Source of the DNA: Burkholderia sp. Bp8992
Lineage (GTDB): Bacteria; Pseudomonadota; Gammaproteobacteria; Burkholderiales; Burkholderiaceae
Assembly: GCF_003853705.1 (NCBI RefSeq)
Contig: NZ_QTQI01000010.1
Span: 167,718 to 231,717, forward strand
Direction: 5' to 3'
Length of the DNA: 64,000 bases
The notes beneath the pieces are model-generated. The model was not told the DNA's origin and ran no database searches. It saw only the letters and a program-made list of their open reading frames with translations. Position numbers and translations under genes: made by a program. This document shows positions 1 through 9,955 of the stretch, in pieces. Numbering within the stretch: position 1 is the first letter of the stretch; the number at the start of each line of letters is the position of its first letter.

Positions 1-78
1 ATCGCCGAATCCGGCTCGGACGTGTCGCAGGCCAACGGCCGCTTCTTCCAGTACGACGGCGTCGAGCTGAGCTGGTGA
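1..78 (+). CDS. C-terminal end of an unidentified protein (partial)
   Basis: An open frame enters from the left edge and stops with TGA. Only the last 25 residues are visible, ending FFQYDGVELSW. That is too little to identify a family. The tail lies about 40 bp upstream of the next gene on the same strand, so the two could be co-transcribed. The frame is accepted as coding because it runs without a stop from the edge and its third codon positions are rich in G or C, like the rest of the window. Confidence 0.5.
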   Translation: MAESGSDVSQANGRFFQYDGVELSW

Positions 79-117
79 GCCGACTCGACAACCGATCGTC
101 GTTAATTCCCGTTTCGC

Positions 118-555
118 ATGATTTTGAACCGACCTGACGCGTGCCCGTGCGGCGGCGCGTCCCCCGCACCCGCCGGCAAAGCGCCGGCGCCGCGCTACGC
201 GGCCTGCTGCGGCCGCTTCATCGACGGCGGCGAAGCCGCGCCGACCGCGCTCGAGTTGATGCGTTCGCGGTACAGCGCGTACGTGCTCGGCGCGACCGGC
301 TACCTGCGCGCGACGTGGGCCGTGCGCACCTGCCCGCCCGATCTCGATGCCGACCCCGACGCACCCGACGCGCCGCGCTGGCTCGGCCTCGCGGTCAAAC
401 GCCATGCGCCGCTCGACGAACGCCACGCGGAGGTCGAGTTCGTGGCCCGCTACAAGGTGGGCGGACGCGCGTACCGGCTCCACGAGACGAGCCGTTTCGA
501 GCGCGACGAACACGGTTTCTGGCGCTATGTCGACGGCGAAGTAAGTGAACGCTGA
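118..555 (+). CDS. YchJ-family (UPF0225) protein with Cys-rich metal-binding motif
   Basis: Protein of 145 residues of the YchJ/UPF0225 family, whose biochemical role is not established. The N-terminus carries CPCGG (residues 9-13) and a second cysteine pair in YAACCGRFI, the SEC-C-like zinc-binding pattern of this family. The segment ALELMRSRYSAYVLG and the following YLRATW are family hallmarks. The remainder resembles a small NTF2-like fold. The length is close to that of other family members. It is probably a cytoplasmic single gene, with nothing in the neighbourhood that points to a pathway. Confidence 0.85.
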   Translation: MILNRPDACPCGGASPAPAGKAPAPRYAACCGRFIDGGEAAPTALELMRSRYSAYVLGATGYLRATWAVRTCPPDLDADPDAPDAPRWLGLAVKRHAPLDERHAEVEFVARYKVGGRAYRLHETSRFERDEHGFWRYVDGEVSER

Positions 556-661
556 CAAATAGTTGCCATGTCAGACGCCGGGTAATTCCCGCATTGCACA
601 ACCCGATTTTGTCGGGCTACGATGACCTCGAATTGGTCATGTTGCATGGCAGGGCTTACGA

Positions 662-1927
662 ATGGCGTTCAGCAAGGTATTGGTGGGATGGATGGCGGCC
701 TGTGCGCTGTCGGCCGCTCAGGCCGGTACGCTGCCGAACGCAAATACGGGTACGGGCGCCAGCGGGTCGCTCGCCCATGCCGAGCGCTTCGATTACGGCG
801 ACTCGAACCTGCCGCAGGTCGCGGCCGATCTCAACGAACAGGTTCTCCGCATCCCGGCCGATGCGTCGGGCGCCGTCACGCTCGAGGCGACGCTCTTCAA
901 GCCGGACGGCCCCGGGCCGTTCCCGCTCGTCGTCTTCAATCACGGCAAGAACACCGGCGATCTCCATCTGCAGCCGCGCAGCCGGCCGCTCGCGTTCGCA
1001 CGCGAATTCGTGCGGCGCGGCTACGCGGTGATCGCGCCGAACCGCCAGGGCTTCGCCGGCTCGGGCGGCACGTACCAGCAGGAAGGCTGCAACGTCGGCA
1101 AGAACGGCCTCGCGCAGGCCGCCGACGTCGACGCGACGGTGCGCTACATGTCGCACCAGCCGTACGTCGATGCGTCGCGCATCGTCGTCGCCGGCACGTC
1201 GCACGGCGGCCTCGCATCGGTCGCGTACGGCACCGAAGCCGCACCGGGCGTGCGCGGCATCATCAACTTCTCGGGCGGGCTGCGCCAGGACCTGTGCGAC
1301 GGCTGGCAGCGCAACCTCGTCGATGCGTTCGACCAGTACGGGGCGCATACGGCCGTGCGCTCGCTGTGGCTGTACGGCGACAACGATTCGGTCTGGACGC
1401 CCGCGCTCGTCGCGCAGATGCACGACGCGTACGTGTCGCACGGCACGCAGGCGCAGTTCATCGATTTCGGCCGCTACAAGGACGACGCGCACCGGCTGAT
1501 CGTCGATCGCGACGGCGTGCCCGTGTGGTGGCCGGCCGTCAATGCGTTCCTCGCGACCCTGAACCTGCCGACCTCGGTGCGCTATGCGGTCGCGAACCCG
1601 CACGAGCCGAAGGCCACCGGCTACGCGTCGATCGATGCGGTCAACGCGGTGCCGTATGTCGACGAAGCCGGTCGCGAAGGCTATCGCCGCTTCCTGAACC
1701 AGCATCCGAGCCGCGCGTTCGCGGTGTCGTCGGAAGGCGCCTGGTCGTGGGCGGAAGGCGGCGACGACCCGATGGCGCTCGCACTCGACAACTGCGCGAA
1801 ACAAGGCGCGGGCGCATGCCGGCTGTACGCGGTCAACGACCATGTCGTGTGGAACACGACGCAGACGGCCGACAACGGCGACGCCAACGCGCGCGACGCC
1901 GATACGCACGCACTGGCTTCGCGCTGA
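662..1927 (+). CDS. Secreted alpha/beta hydrolase (dienelactone-hydrolase-like)
   Basis: Predicted exported hydrolase of 421 residues. It begins with a signal peptide (basic MAFSK, hydrophobic core, cleavage after AAQA near residue 21). A VVFNHGK oxyanion-type strand near residue 95 is followed by a nucleophile elbow GTSHGG near residue 180, so Ser is the likely nucleophile. A small C-terminal module with CAKQGAGACRLYAVNDHVVW is found at the end of several proteobacterial secreted hydrolases. The substrate is unknown; esters or peptides are possible. It stands alone, 134 bp after a same-strand gene, and is followed by a 460-bp gap. Confidence 0.8.
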   Translation: MAFSKVLVGWMAACALSAAQAGTLPNANTGTGASGSLAHAERFDYGDSNLPQVAADLNEQVLRIPADASGAVTLEATLFKPDGPGPFPLVVFNHGKNTGDLHLQPRSRPLAFAREFVRRGYAVIAPNRQGFAGSGGTYQQEGCNVGKNGLAQAADVDATVRYMSHQPYVDASRIVVAGTSHGGLASVAYGTEAAPGVRGIINFSGGLRQDLCDGWQRNLVDAFDQYGAHTAVRSLWLYGDNDSVWTPALVAQMHDAYVSHGTQAQFIDFGRYKDDAHRLIVDRDGVPVWWPAVNAFLATLNLPTSVRYAVANPHEPKATGYASIDAVNAVPYVDEAGREGYRRFLNQHPSRAFAVSSEGAWSWAEGGDDPMALALDNCAKQGAGACRLYAVNDHVVWNTTQTADNGDANARDADTHALASR

Positions 1928-2388
1928 CGCGCGGCGGGTCCGCCGCCGCCGCACCCTTCCCGCCTGATCCGGTTCTGCCTCCCGCCCGTCCTCCCGTGCG
2001 GTTATGCCTGCGTGCCGTTCCTGCCGGCTGTTTCCTCCCCTGATTCCGTAGACGATTCGAGCGCCGCCTCGTAGGCGCGACGTCGCCGCGCTCCCCCGCA
2101 CCCGCCTTCGATCCCCGTTTTTCCCTGGTCATGCCGGCGCGCGGCCCGCGATTTTTTTCTGTCTGGGCGGCTCACTCGAACGTCGTCATCTACGGTCATT
2201 TCCCCGCTTCCGCCGCGTTCCGTCCCGAGCACCCCCGAACTGCGCCGAACTCCCGCCCGGCAAGGCTTTGCAGCGTTTGTAACCGCTAGTGCAACGTCCC
2301 GCGGAACACGCTAATCTCAGCGCGTTTCGTGTCCCGCCGCGCGGCATCCATTCGATGCCGCGCGGTCGTTTTACCCCCCGGAGTCGCC
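1928..2388. other. Intergenic region upstream of the biotin operon
   Basis: This stretch holds the promoter region of bioA, but no convincing ORF. It contains TTGTAACC at 2277-2284, which resembles one half of a BirA box, but I find no matching second half at the expected distance, so repression by BirA is not shown. GGAG at 2380-2383 is the ribosome-binding site for the bioA TTG start. No RNA gene or strong terminator was recognised. Confidence 0.4.
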
Positions 2389-3735
2389 TTGAGTACGCCA
2401 GCCACCGACGACTGGGTCGCGCGCAGCCTGCGCGCGGTCTGGCATCCCTGCACCCAGATGAAGCATCACGAGCGCCTGCCGCTCGTCCCCGTCGCGCGTG
2501 GCGCGGGCGTGTGGCTGTACGACCACGACGGCCGCCGCTACTTCGACGCGATCAGCTCGTGGTGGGTCAACCTGTTCGGCCATGCGAACCCGGACATCAA
2601 CGCGGCGCTGAAGGACCAGCTCGACACGCTCGAGCACGCGATGCTCGCCGGCTGCACGCACGAGCCCGCGATCGAGCTCGCCGAACGGCTGCACGCGCTC
2701 ACCGCGCGCAACCTCGGCCATGCGTTCTTCGCGTCGGACGGTGCGTCGGCCGTCGAGATCGCGCTGAAGATGAGCTTCCACGCGTGGCGCAACCGCGGCC
2801 GCGCGAACAAGCAGGAATTCGTCTGCGTCGCGAACAGCTATCACGGCGAGACGATCGGCGCGCTCGGCGTGACCGACGTCGCGCTGTTCAAGGATGCGTA
2901 CGATCCGCTGATCCGCCACGCGCACGTCGTCGCGTCGCCCGATGCGCGCGGTGCGCTGCCGGGCGAGACGGCCGCCGACGTCGCGGGCCGTGCGCTCGCG
3001 GACGTGCGGCGCCTGTTCGCCGAACGCGGCGACCGGATCGCCGCGCTGATCGTCGAGCCGCTCGTGCAGTGCGCGGCCGGCATGGCGATGCACGATCCGT
3101 CGTACGTGCGCGGGCTGCGCGCGCTGTGCGACGAATTCGGCGTGCACCTGATCGCCGACGAGATCGCGGTCGGCTGCGGCCGCACGGGCACCTTCTTCGC
3201 GTGCGAGCAGGCCGGCGTCTGGCCCGATTTCATGTGCCTGTCGAAAGGCATCAGCGGCGGCTATCTGCCGCTGTCGCTCGTGCTCACGCGCGACGACGTG
3301 TACGCGGCGTTCTACGACGACGACACGACGCGCGGCTTCCTGCACTCGCACTCGTACACCGGCAACCCGCTCGCGTGCCGCGCGGCGGTCGCGACGCTCG
3401 ACCTGTTCGCGCGCGACGACGTGCTCGCGGGCAATGCGCGCAAATCGGCGACGCTGCGCGCCGCGCTCGCGCCGCTCGACACGCACCGCCAAGTTCGCCA
3501 CCTGCGCGAGCGCGGCACGCTGTTCGCGTTCGACGTCGCGCTCGACGGCGACGCGGCGCGCGGTTTCTCGCGGCGGTTCTTCGAACGCGCGCTGGAGCGC
3601 GAGCTGCTGCTGCGCCCGATCGGCACGACCGTCTACCTGATGCCGCCGTACGTGATGAGCGACGACGACATCGCGTGGCTCGCGCAGCGCACGCGCGACA
3701 CGCTCGACGCGACGCTGGCGGAGGTCGCGCAATGA
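2389..3735 (+). CDS. bioA: Adenosylmethionine-8-amino-7-oxononanoate aminotransferase
   Basis: BioA (448 residues) transfers an amino group from S-adenosylmethionine to KAPA to give DAPA, the penultimate intermediates of biotin synthesis. It is a cytoplasmic class III PLP aminotransferase. Visible signatures are the N-terminal [24 protein letters not shown], and [13 protein letters not shown] with the PLP lysine. I choose a TTG start because GGAG lies 5 bp upstream and the product then begins at the usual family position (STPATDDW). An in-frame ATG 60 bp earlier would add an unconserved tail. The stop overlaps bioF by ATGA, indicating translational coupling. Confidence 0.96.
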   Translation: MSTPATDDWVARSLRAVWHPCTQMKHHERLPLVPVARGAGVWLYDHDGRRYFDAISSWWVNLFGHANPDINAALKDQLDTLEHAMLAGCTHEPAIELAERLHALTARNLGHAFFASDGASAVEIALKMSFHAWRNRGRANKQEFVCVANSYHGETIGALGVTDVALFKDAYDPLIRHAHVVASPDARGALPGETAADVAGRALADVRRLFAERGDRIAALIVEPLVQCAAGMAMHDPSYVRGLRALCDEFGVHLIADEIAVGCGRTGTFFACEQAGVWPDFMCLSKGISGGYLPLSLVLTRDDVYAAFYDDDTTRGFLHSHSYTGNPLACRAAVATLDLFARDDVLAGNARKSATLRAALAPLDTHRQVRHLRERGTLFAFDVALDGDAARGFSRRFFERALERELLLRPIGTTVYLMPPYVMSDDDIAWLAQRTRDTLDATLAEVAQ

Positions 3736-4922
3736 CCGTGCCGCTGCTCGACACCCTGCAACGCAGCCTCGCCGATCTCGACGCACAAGGGCTGCGCCGC
3801 GTGCGCCGCATCGCCGACACCGCGTGCGACGCGCGCATGACCGTGAACGGCCGGGAAATCATCGGCTTCGCGAGCAACGACTATCTCGGCCTCGCCGCGC
3901 ATCCGGCGCTCGTCGCCGCGTTCGCCGAAGGCGCGCAGCGCTACGGCTCCGGCAGCGGCGGCTCGCACCTGCTCGGCGGCCATTCGCGCGCGCACGCCAA
4001 ACTGGAAGACGAACTCGCGGGCTTCGCGGGCGGCTTCTCCGATGCACCGCGCGCGCTGTACTTCAGCACCGGCTACATGGCGAACCTCGCGGCGATGACG
4101 GCGCTCACCGGCAAGGGCGCGACGATCTTCTCCGACGCGCTGAACCACGCGTCGCTGATCGACGGCATGCGGCTGTCGCGCGCGAACGTGCAGGTCTATC
4201 CGCATGCGGACATGGCCGCGCTCGCCGCGCTGCTCGACGCATCGGATGCCGAAACGAAACTGATCGTCAGCGACACCGTGTTCAGCATGGATGGCGATAT
4301 CGCGCCGCTCGCCGAACTCGTCGCGCTGGCCGAACGCCACGGTGCATGGCTCGTCGTCGACGATGCGCACGGCTTCGGCGTGCTCGGCCCGCAGGGCCGC
4401 GGCGCGCTCGCGGCCGCCGCGCTGCGTTCGCCGCATCTCGTGTACGTCGGCACGCTCGGCAAGGCCGCCGGCGTCGCGGGCGCGTTCGTGATCGCGCATG
4501 AAACCGTGATCGAATGGCTGATCCAGCGCGCGCGCAGCTACATCTTCACGACGGCCGCGCCGCCGGCCGTCGCGCACGCGGTCTCGGCGAGCCTGAAGGT
4601 CATCGCCGGCGACGAAGGCGACGCGCGCCGCGCGCACCTCGCCGCGCTGATCGAACGCACGCGCGCGCTGCTGCGCAACACGCGCTGGCAGCCGGTCGAT
4701 TCGCACACGGCCGTGCAGCCGCTCGTGATCGGCAGCAACGAGGCGACGCTCGCGGCCATGCGCGCGCTCGACGCACACGGCCTGTGGGTGCCCGCGATCC
4801 GGCCGCCGACGGTGCCCGCCGGCACGTCGCGGCTGCGCGTGTCGCTGTCGGCCGCGCATTCGTTCGACGATCTCGCGCGGCTCGACGCGGCGCTGATCGA
4901 AGCCAGCGAGGCGGCAGCATGA
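3732..4922 (+). CDS. bioF: 8-amino-7-oxononanoate synthase
   Basis: BioF (396 residues) condenses pimeloyl-ACP (or pimeloyl-CoA) with L-alanine to KAPA, the first committed ring-precursor step of biotin synthesis. It is a PLP enzyme of the alpha-oxoamine synthase family. Family motifs are present: [10 protein letters not shown] near residue 50, [14 protein letters not shown] near 75, [12 protein letters not shown], and [12 protein letters not shown] with the PLP lysine. The ATG start overlaps the bioA stop (ATGA) and its own stop overlaps bioD in the same way, so the three are translated as a coupled block. Confidence 0.96.
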   Translation: MTVPLLDTLQRSLADLDAQGLRRVRRIADTACDARMTVNGREIIGFASNDYLGLAAHPALVAAFAEGAQRYGSGSGGSHLLGGHSRAHAKLEDELAGFAGGFSDAPRALYFSTGYMANLAAMTALTGKGATIFSDALNHASLIDGMRLSRANVQVYPHADMAALAALLDASDAETKLIVSDTVFSMDGDIAPLAELVALAERHGAWLVVDDAHGFGVLGPQGRGALAAAALRSPHLVYVGTLGKAAGVAGAFVIAHETVIEWLIQRARSYIFTTAAPPAVAHAVSASLKVIAGDEGDARRAHLAALIERTRALLRNTRWQPVDSHTAVQPLVIGSNEATLAAMRALDAHGLWVPAIRPPTVPAGTSRLRVSLSAAHSFDDLARLDAALIEASEAAA

Positions 4923-5638
4923 CGGCCCCGCTCTCGCTGTTCGTCACCGGCACCGACACCGAAATCGGCAAGACCTTCGTGTCGGCCGCGATGCTGCATG
5001 GCTTCGCGCGGCACGGCCTGCGCGCGGCCGCGCTGAAGCCCGTCGCGGCCGGCGCGTACGAACGCGACGGCGTCTGGCGCAACGAGGACGCCGACCAGCT
5101 CGATGCCGCCGCGAACGTCGTGCTGCCGCCCGAGCTGCGCACGCCGTTCCTGCTGAAGGCGCCGGCCGCGCCGCATATCGTCGCCGCGCAGGAAGGCGTG
5201 ACGCTCGACATCGGCACGATCGCCGCGTGCCATCGCGAAGCGCTGACGCGCGCGGACGTCGTCGTCGTCGAAGGCGCCGGCGGCTTCCGCGTGCCGATGA
5301 ACGACACGCAGGACATGGCCGATCTCGCCGTCGCGCTCGACGTGCCGGTCGTGCTCGTGGTCGGCGTGCGGCTCGGCTGCATCAACCACGCGCTGCTCAC
5401 CGCCGACGCGATTGCCGCACGCGGCCTCAAGCTCGCGGGCTGGGTCGCGAACCACGTCGACCCGGCCATGTCGTTCCCAGACGAGAACATCGCGACGATG
5501 CGCGACTGGCTCGCGCGCGAGCACGGCGCACCGCTCGTCGGCCGCATTCCGCACATGAGCCCGGCCGCCCCCGAATCCGCAGCGGCGATGCTCGACATCG
5601 CCGCGCTCGTCGAGACGCTGCGCACCGCGCAGCATTGA
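4919..5638 (+). CDS. bioD: Dethiobiotin synthetase
   Basis: BioD (239 residues) uses ATP and CO2 to close the ureido ring of DAPA, giving dethiobiotin. The N-terminal P-loop [13 protein letters not shown] is a textbook match, followed by LKPVAAGA and the [10 protein letters not shown] segment that contacts phosphate and Mg2+. The length is normal. The start overlaps the bioF stop by 4 bp. It is separated from bioB by 63 bp containing a purine-rich ribosome-binding site (AGGAAA). Confidence 0.96.
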   Translation: MTAPLSLFVTGTDTEIGKTFVSAAMLHGFARHGLRAAALKPVAAGAYERDGVWRNEDADQLDAAANVVLPPELRTPFLLKAPAAPHIVAAQEGVTLDIGTIAACHREALTRADVVVVEGAGGFRVPMNDTQDMADLAVALDVPVVLVVGVRLGCINHALLTADAIAARGLKLAGWVANHVDPAMSFPDENIATMRDWLAREHGAPLVGRIPHMSPAAPESAAAMLDIAALVETLRTAQH

Positions 5639-5701
5639 CCCAACCGAAACAGATCCCCCGATCCCCCGATCCCTCATCCCCGACCAGGACAGGAAACCGA
5701 A

Positions 5702-6721
5702 ATGACCCAAGCCCAGACCGCCGCCGTGCAACCCGACGCGATTCCCGTGGCTGCGCCGGCCCCGCAGCGCTGGCGCGTCGCCGACGTCGTCGCGCTGTTC
5801 GAGCTGCCGTTCAACGACCTGCTGTTCCGCGCGCAGCAGGTGCACCGCGAGCACTTCGATGCGAACGCGGTGCAGCTGTCGACGCTGCTGTCGATCAAGA
5901 CGGGCGGCTGCGAGGAAGATTGCGGCTACTGCTCGCAATCGTCGCATCACGATACGGGCCTGAAGGCCGAGAAGCTGATGGACGTCGACGCGGTGCTCGA
6001 CGCCGCGCGCGCGGCGAAGGCGAACGGCGCGAGCCGTTTCTGCATGGGCGCCGCGTGGCGCAACCCGAAGGAGCGCCACATGCCGGCGCTGACCGAGATG
6101 GTGCGCGGCGTGAAGGAACTCGGCCTCGAGACCTGCATGACGCTCGGCATGCTCGAGGACGAACAGGCGCAGGAACTCGCGAACGCCGGCCTCGACTACT
6201 ACAACCACAACCTCGACACGTCGCCGGAGTTCTACGGCCAGGTGATCTCGACGCGCACGTACCAGGACCGCCTCGACACGCTCGACCGCGTGCGCGACGC
6301 CGGCATCAACGTGTGCTGCGGCGGCATCATCGGGATGGGCGAATCGCGCCGCGAACGCGCGGGGCTGATCTCGCAGCTCGCGAACCTGAACCCGTATCCG
6401 GATTCGGTGCCGATCAACAACCTCGTCGCGATCGAAGGCACGCCGCTCGAAGGCACCGCACCGCTCGACCCGTTCGAGTTCGTGCGCACGATCGCGGTCG
6501 CGCGCATCACGATGCCGAAGGCCGTCGTGCGCCTGTCGGCCGGCCGCGAGCAGCTCGACGACGGGCTGCAGGCGATGTGCTTCCTCGCCGGCGCGAACTC
6601 GATGTTCTACGGCGACCAGCTGCTGACGACCAGCAACCCGCAATCGCAGAAGGACCGCGCGCTGTTCGAGCGCCTCGGCATCCGTGCGAGCGACGCGGAC
6701 GCGATGTCGGCCCGCGCGTAA
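5702..6721 (+). CDS. bioB: Biotin synthase (radical SAM)
   Basis: BioB (339 residues) inserts sulfur into dethiobiotin to make biotin. It is a radical-SAM enzyme: the CX3CX2C cluster motif appears as [11 protein letters not shown] near residue 65. The [2Fe-2S] cluster cysteines and arginine fall in the later segments ([25 protein letters not shown]). GANSMFYGD near the C-terminus is typical. It is the last gene of the bioAFDB operon and is followed 36 bp later by a strong hairpin terminator. Confidence 0.97.
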   Translation: MTQAQTAAVQPDAIPVAAPAPQRWRVADVVALFELPFNDLLFRAQQVHREHFDANAVQLSTLLSIKTGGCEEDCGYCSQSSHHDTGLKAEKLMDVDAVLDAARAAKANGASRFCMGAAWRNPKERHMPALTEMVRGVKELGLETCMTLGMLEDEQAQELANAGLDYYNHNLDTSPEFYGQVISTRTYQDRLDTLDRVRDAGINVCCGGIIGMGESRRERAGLISQLANLNPYPDSVPINNLVAIEGTPLEGTAPLDPFEFVRTIAVARITMPKAVVRLSAGREQLDDGLQAMCFLAGANSMFYGDQLLTTSNPQSQKDRALFERLGIRASDADAMSARA

Positions 6722-6757
6722 GCGGCATCCGCCGGCGGGCCGGGCCCGCCAACGAGA

Positions 6758-6784
6758 AAGCCGGGGCATGCCCCGGCTTTTTTT
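6758..6784 (+). terminator. Rho-independent terminator after bioB
   Basis: Stem AAAGCCGGGG / CCCCGGCTTT with a 3-4 nt loop (catg region) followed directly by a run of T. It ends the biotin operon. The A-run before the stem means it could also work in the opposite direction for cutC. Confidence 0.92.
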
Positions 6785-6919
6785 CATCCGATCGTCTGCA
6801 CCGGGTTGCCCTGCGCGTCGCGGATCACCGGCGCGCGGCGTCAGCGTGCGCGCCGCCCTGCTCGTCGGGTGTTGCGCCGGCCATGCGGCCCGCTCTCCCG
6901 ATTCGTGTTCCGGTGCACG

Positions 6920-7645
6920 TCACACGTGCGCCGCCGCGCCGTCGAGCGCCGCGCGCACGCGCTCGACGCGCTGCTCGTCGACGGGCGCCAGCACCTCGCC
7001 GCGCGGTCGCACGCCCGAGCCGAAATGCACCGCGCGCACGCCGGTCGCGCGGACGAAATCGCCGACGGCGTCGATCGTCAGCCCCGAGCCGGCCAGCACC
7101 GTGCAGGTCGAGCCGGCCGCCTGCCGCACCAGCCGCGTGATCGTCGCGACCGCGTCGAGCACCGACGGATGGCCGCCCGAGGTCAGCACGGACGTGACGG
7201 CCGGCACGCGCAGCAGCGCGTCGAATGCGGCGTTGAGATCGCGCGCGACGTCGAACGCACGGTGGAACGTGAGCGCACGCCCGTCGGCGGCGGCCGCGAT
7301 GCGGGCCAGCGCATCGAGATCGACGTCGCCGCGCGCATCGAGCGCGCCGAACACGACACCGTTCGCACCGGCCGCGACGGCCGCGCGCACGTCGCGTTCG
7401 ATCACGCGCAGGTCGTCGGCGTCATAGACGAACGACCGGCTGTGCGGGCGCACGATCACGTTGACGGGAATCGGCACGGCAGCCACGACGGCCTCGATCA
7501 GGCCGACGCTCGGCGTCAGCCCGCCTTCCGTGATCGCGGTCACGAGCTCGAGGCGGTCGGCGCCCGCGCGGGCGGCGGCCTTCGCGTCGCCGACGGTCGT
7601 GGCGATCACTTCGAGGAGGATGGAAGAAGCGGCGTTTCGGTTCAT
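6920..7645 (-). CDS. cutC: CutC-family protein
   Basis: CutC (241 residues) is a TIM-barrel protein historically linked to copper homeostasis, although its enzymatic role remains uncertain. Diagnostic segments are LLEVIATTVGDAKAAARAGADRLELV at the N-terminus, GGLTPS near residue 42, VIVRPHSRSFVY near 65, and NGVVFGALDARGDVD near 95. It converges on the biotin operon and probably shares its terminator. No copper genes lie next to it, so the copper link is not supported by context. Confidence 0.88.
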   Translation of the reverse strand: MNRNAASSILLEVIATTVGDAKAAARAGADRLELVTAITEGGLTPSVGLIEAVVAAVPIPVNVIVRPHSRSFVYDADDLRVIERDVRAAVAAGANGVVFGALDARGDVDLDALARIAAAADGRALTFHRAFDVARDLNAAFDALLRVPAVTSVLTSGGHPSVLDAVATITRLVRQAAGSTCTVLAGSGLTIDAVGDFVRATGVRAVHFGSGVRPRGEVLAPVDEQRVERVRAALDGAAAHV

Positions 7646-7727
7646 GGGCGGCCCGCGAATCGTCAGGACAATTCGCGCATCCTAGTCAGTATGACTCCGC
7701 GGGGCAAGGGCTGGCGTGCCGTGCGCG

Positions 7728-8129
7728 TCAGGCGCGCCGCACGAGCCCGATGCCGGCCAGCGCGGACAACGCCGTCAATGCGGTGCCGGGCACGAACCTG
7801 AACATCCGCGCGTCGAAGTACGCACTCTGCTGCATCATGTCGACGATCTTCGGTGTGAGCACGAGCATCGCCCAGCCGAGCGCGCCGAACGCGGTGATCG
7901 CGGTCGCGACGAGCAGCGCGATGCCCGCGCCGCGCGTACGCGGCCGGAATGTGCCGGCAAACGCGCCTGCGGCGAGGAGCACGGCCGACACCGCGAACAG
8001 CACGGCGACGAATACGGTCGTCGCGCCCGCATGGCCGACTTTCATGAACGTGACCGTCTGCGCGGCGCTCACGCAGAAGCCCGCGATCGCGAACAGCACG
8101 ATCGCGATCGCATTGCGCACGATGCTCAT
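7728..8129 (-). CDS. Small integral membrane protein, second of a coupled pair
   Basis: Hydrophobic protein of 133 residues, not assigned to a family. Four membrane segments are apparent: VRNAIAIVLFAIAGFCVSAA, VFVAVLFAVSAVLLAAGAFAG, IALLVATAITAFGALGWAMLVL, and a C-terminal TALTALSALAGIGLV. The start codon overlaps the stop of the upstream membrane protein by ATGA, so translation of the two is coupled and they probably act together. No charged catalytic or transport motif is visible. Confidence 0.7.
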   Translation of the reverse strand: MSIVRNAIAIVLFAIAGFCVSAAQTVTFMKVGHAGATTVFVAVLFAVSAVLLAAGAFAGTFRPRTRGAGIALLVATAITAFGALGWAMLVLTPKIVDMMQQSAYFDARMFRFVPGTALTALSALAGIGLVRRA

Positions 8130-8512
8130 GCGGGCGTCTGGCGGAAATACGCGGTCGCGGGGCGCCGGAACAGCAGGTAGACGAACAGCGCGAACAGCAG
8201 GACGCCGGGAATCAGCACCGCGAGCATCGACGCCGGCATGTTGACCAGCGAGAACGCGATGCCGAACACGAACGTCGCGACGTACGCCGTGCGCGACCAT
8301 TCGCGCCCCTTCAGGATCGCGATGCCGATCACGACGTTCGCGACTTCGATGATCATGCTGATGCCGAACGTCGCCCAGACCGGCAGCAGGTAGTGCGACA
8401 TCAGCGCCTGGGTGGTCGGCATGCCGATCGAGAACGGCGTATAGACGCACGTGATCGCGTTGGTCACGATGACGACCCACGCGAGGATGGTCAGCGAAAT
8501 CGGTCTTTTCAT
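8126..8512 (-). CDS. Small integral membrane protein, first of a coupled pair
   Basis: Protein of 128 residues with an N-terminal MKRPISLTILAWVVIVTNAI and about four hydrophobic helices, including FGISMIIEVANVVIGIAIL, VATFVFGIAFSLV and ML..LIPGVLLFALFVYLLFR. A charged KGREWSR loop lies between helices 2 and 3. No family was recognised; it looks like one of the DUF-type tetraspan bacterial membrane proteins. It is the first gene of a two-gene unit overlapping its partner by 4 bp. Confidence 0.7.
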   Translation of the reverse strand: MKRPISLTILAWVVIVTNAITCVYTPFSIGMPTTQALMSHYLLPVWATFGISMIIEVANVVIGIAILKGREWSRTAYVATFVFGIAFSLVNMPASMLAVLIPGVLLFALFVYLLFRRPATAYFRQTPA

Positions 8513-8554
8513 GATGTTGTCCTTTTATTCGCCGCCATGGTGGCCCCCGGGGCG

Positions 8555-8587
8555 GCGCGATCGCGGACACGACGGCCGCGATCGCGC
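8555..8587. other. Perfect 12-bp stem-loop between the EAL gene and the membrane pair
   Basis: Inverted repeat GCGCGATCGCGG / CCGCGATCGCGC with a 9-nt loop. On the minus strand it follows the EAL gene stop and precedes the first membrane-protein start. No T-run follows on either strand, so it is not a classical terminator. It may be an mRNA-processing or stability hairpin, or a protein-binding palindrome. Confidence 0.55.
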
Positions 8588-8668
8588 CATTGTCGGGGAA
8601 GCATGCAGCGAACGCAACGGCCGCCCCGCGCCGCCGCGCCCCGATCGCCGCATGCGATCCGTGCGGCG

Positions 8669-9955
8669 CTAGCCGCCGTCCGCTTCCTCGTCGACCCAGT
8701 CGATATCGCCGCACAGCACACGCTGCGCATCGCCGACGCGCACGGCCACCGACAGCGTCACGCACGGCTGCGCCTCGTTGATCGACAGGTACGGCCGCGT
8801 GACCTGCACGCGTCCCGGCTCGGCGATCGCCGAACGGAAATACGGCCGGCGCAGCCAGTTCGCGCCCTGCGCGTCCGCCAGCGGCGAGAAGCGCGCCTCG
8901 GCGAGCGCGCGATCGGCGCGCAGCACGACGTTGCGGCCCGACTGGCGGCCGTGTGCGTCGAGCAGGAAGCAGCGCGCGGCCGCGTCGAGCGCGAGGAAGT
9001 TCCAGCACACCTCGTCGAGCGGTTCGCCGGCCGCGAGACGCTCGGACGCCCGCTCGAACGCACGCAGGTACGGCGCGAGCCGCTGCGCGTCGCGCCGTTC
9101 GCGCGCTTCGGTCTGCTGACGAAAGCGCTCGGTCAGCTCGCCGATGCAGCCGGTCGCGGTCGCGCTGTCGGGCAGCCCCGGCGCCGGTCGCCCGAAGTAG
9201 TAGCCCTGCACGAAATCGGCCTCGCACGACAGCGCGATCTGCGCCTCGTGCTCGGTCTCGATCCCTTCGACGAGCACGAGCTTGCCGGCCTCGTGCAGCA
9301 GCGTGACGAGCCCGTGCAGGATCGCGGTGAGCCCGGTGCGGTGCGCCGCGTGCGACAGCATGATCCGGTCGAGCTTCACGATGTCCGGGTTCAGTTGCCA
9401 GATCCGTTCGAGGTTCGAATGACCGGCGCCGAAATCGTCGAGCGCGATCAGGAAGCCGTGCGTGCGGAATTCGCGCACGGCCTCCGCGAGCCGCTCGACG
9501 TCTTCCGCGCGCTGTTCGAGCACTTCGAGCACGATACGACGCGGCGGCATGCCGAGCCGCTTCAGGTTCGCCAGCAGCGCGGCGGCCTGGAACGGGTCGG
9601 TCAGCACGCCCGGATGGACGTTGAGAAACAGCCACTCGCGCTCGGCGCCGAGCAGCGCGAAGTTCTCCAGATGCAGCGCCTGCGCGAGCCGGTCGAGCTG
9701 CAGCAGCTCGCCATGGCGCGCGGCGGCGCCGAACACGTCGAGCGGCGACACCGCGCGGTCGAGCGCATCGTGCGCGCGCAACAGCGCCTCGTAGCCGACC
9801 GCACGCTGGTGCGACAGGCTGAATATCGGCTGGAACACGGTCGTCAGCGTCAGGTCGCGATGCTGCGTGGCCAGACGTTCGAAGCCGGAACTCATCTCCC
9901 GCTCGAACCGGTACGGCGACGCGGCGGACGGACGCTCCTGTTGAACGATCGTCAT
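8669..9955 (-). CDS. EAL-domain cyclic-di-GMP phosphodiesterase with C-terminal sensor-like region
   Basis: Protein of 428 residues. The EAL domain (about residues 30-270) keeps the catalytic set: GYEALLR, FLNVHP (Asn), VLEVLEQ (Glu), IALDDFGAGHSN, DIVKLDR and VEGIE. It should therefore hydrolyse c-di-GMP to pGpG. The C-terminal part (from about residue 290) has RCFLLDAHGRQSGRNVV and PYFRSAI, resembling the PAS-like YkuI_C sensor module of EAL proteins; this assignment is less certain. The start is set by AGGAGGAAGGC just upstream, better than the in-frame ATG 129 bp earlier. There is no transmembrane segment, so it is cytoplasmic. Confidence 0.87.
   Translation of the reverse strand: MTIVQQERPSAASPYRFEREMSSGFERLATQHRDLTLTTVFQPIFSLSHQRAVGYEALLRAHDALDRAVSPLDVFGAAARHGELLQLDRLAQALHLENFALLGAEREWLFLNVHPGVLTDPFQAAALLANLKRLGMPPRRIVLEVLEQRAEDVERLAEAVREFRTHGFLIALDDFGAGHSNLERIWQLNPDIVKLDRIMLSHAAHRTGLTAILHGLVTLLHEAGKLVLVEGIETEHEAQIALSCEADFVQGYYFGRPAPGLPDSATATGCIGELTERFRQQTEARERRDAQRLAPYLRAFERASERLAAGEPLDEVCWNFLALDAAARCFLLDAHGRQSGRNVVLRADRALAEARFSPLADAQGANWLRRPYFRSAIAEPGRVQVTRPYLSINEAQPCVTLSVAVRVGDAQRVLCGDIDWVDEEADGG

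Noticed and set aside
2277-2284. BirA operator upstream of bioA
   Set aside because: Only one half-like element TTGTAACC is present; the symmetrical partner is missing at the expected spacing.
2371-3786. Long minus-strand open frame opposite bioA
   Set aside because: Antisense shadow of bioA; no family resemblance and extreme Arg/Val composition.
2289-4922. 877-residue fused frame covering bioA and bioF
   Set aside because: The first part is out of frame with bioA and meaningless; the true bioF starts in overlap with the bioA stop.
6784-6840. Short minus-strand frame ending RDAQGNPVQTIG near the biotin terminator
   Set aside because: It looks like a protein C-terminus, but only 18 codons are open before an upstream stop. 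It may be a gene remnant; evidence is too thin to annotate.
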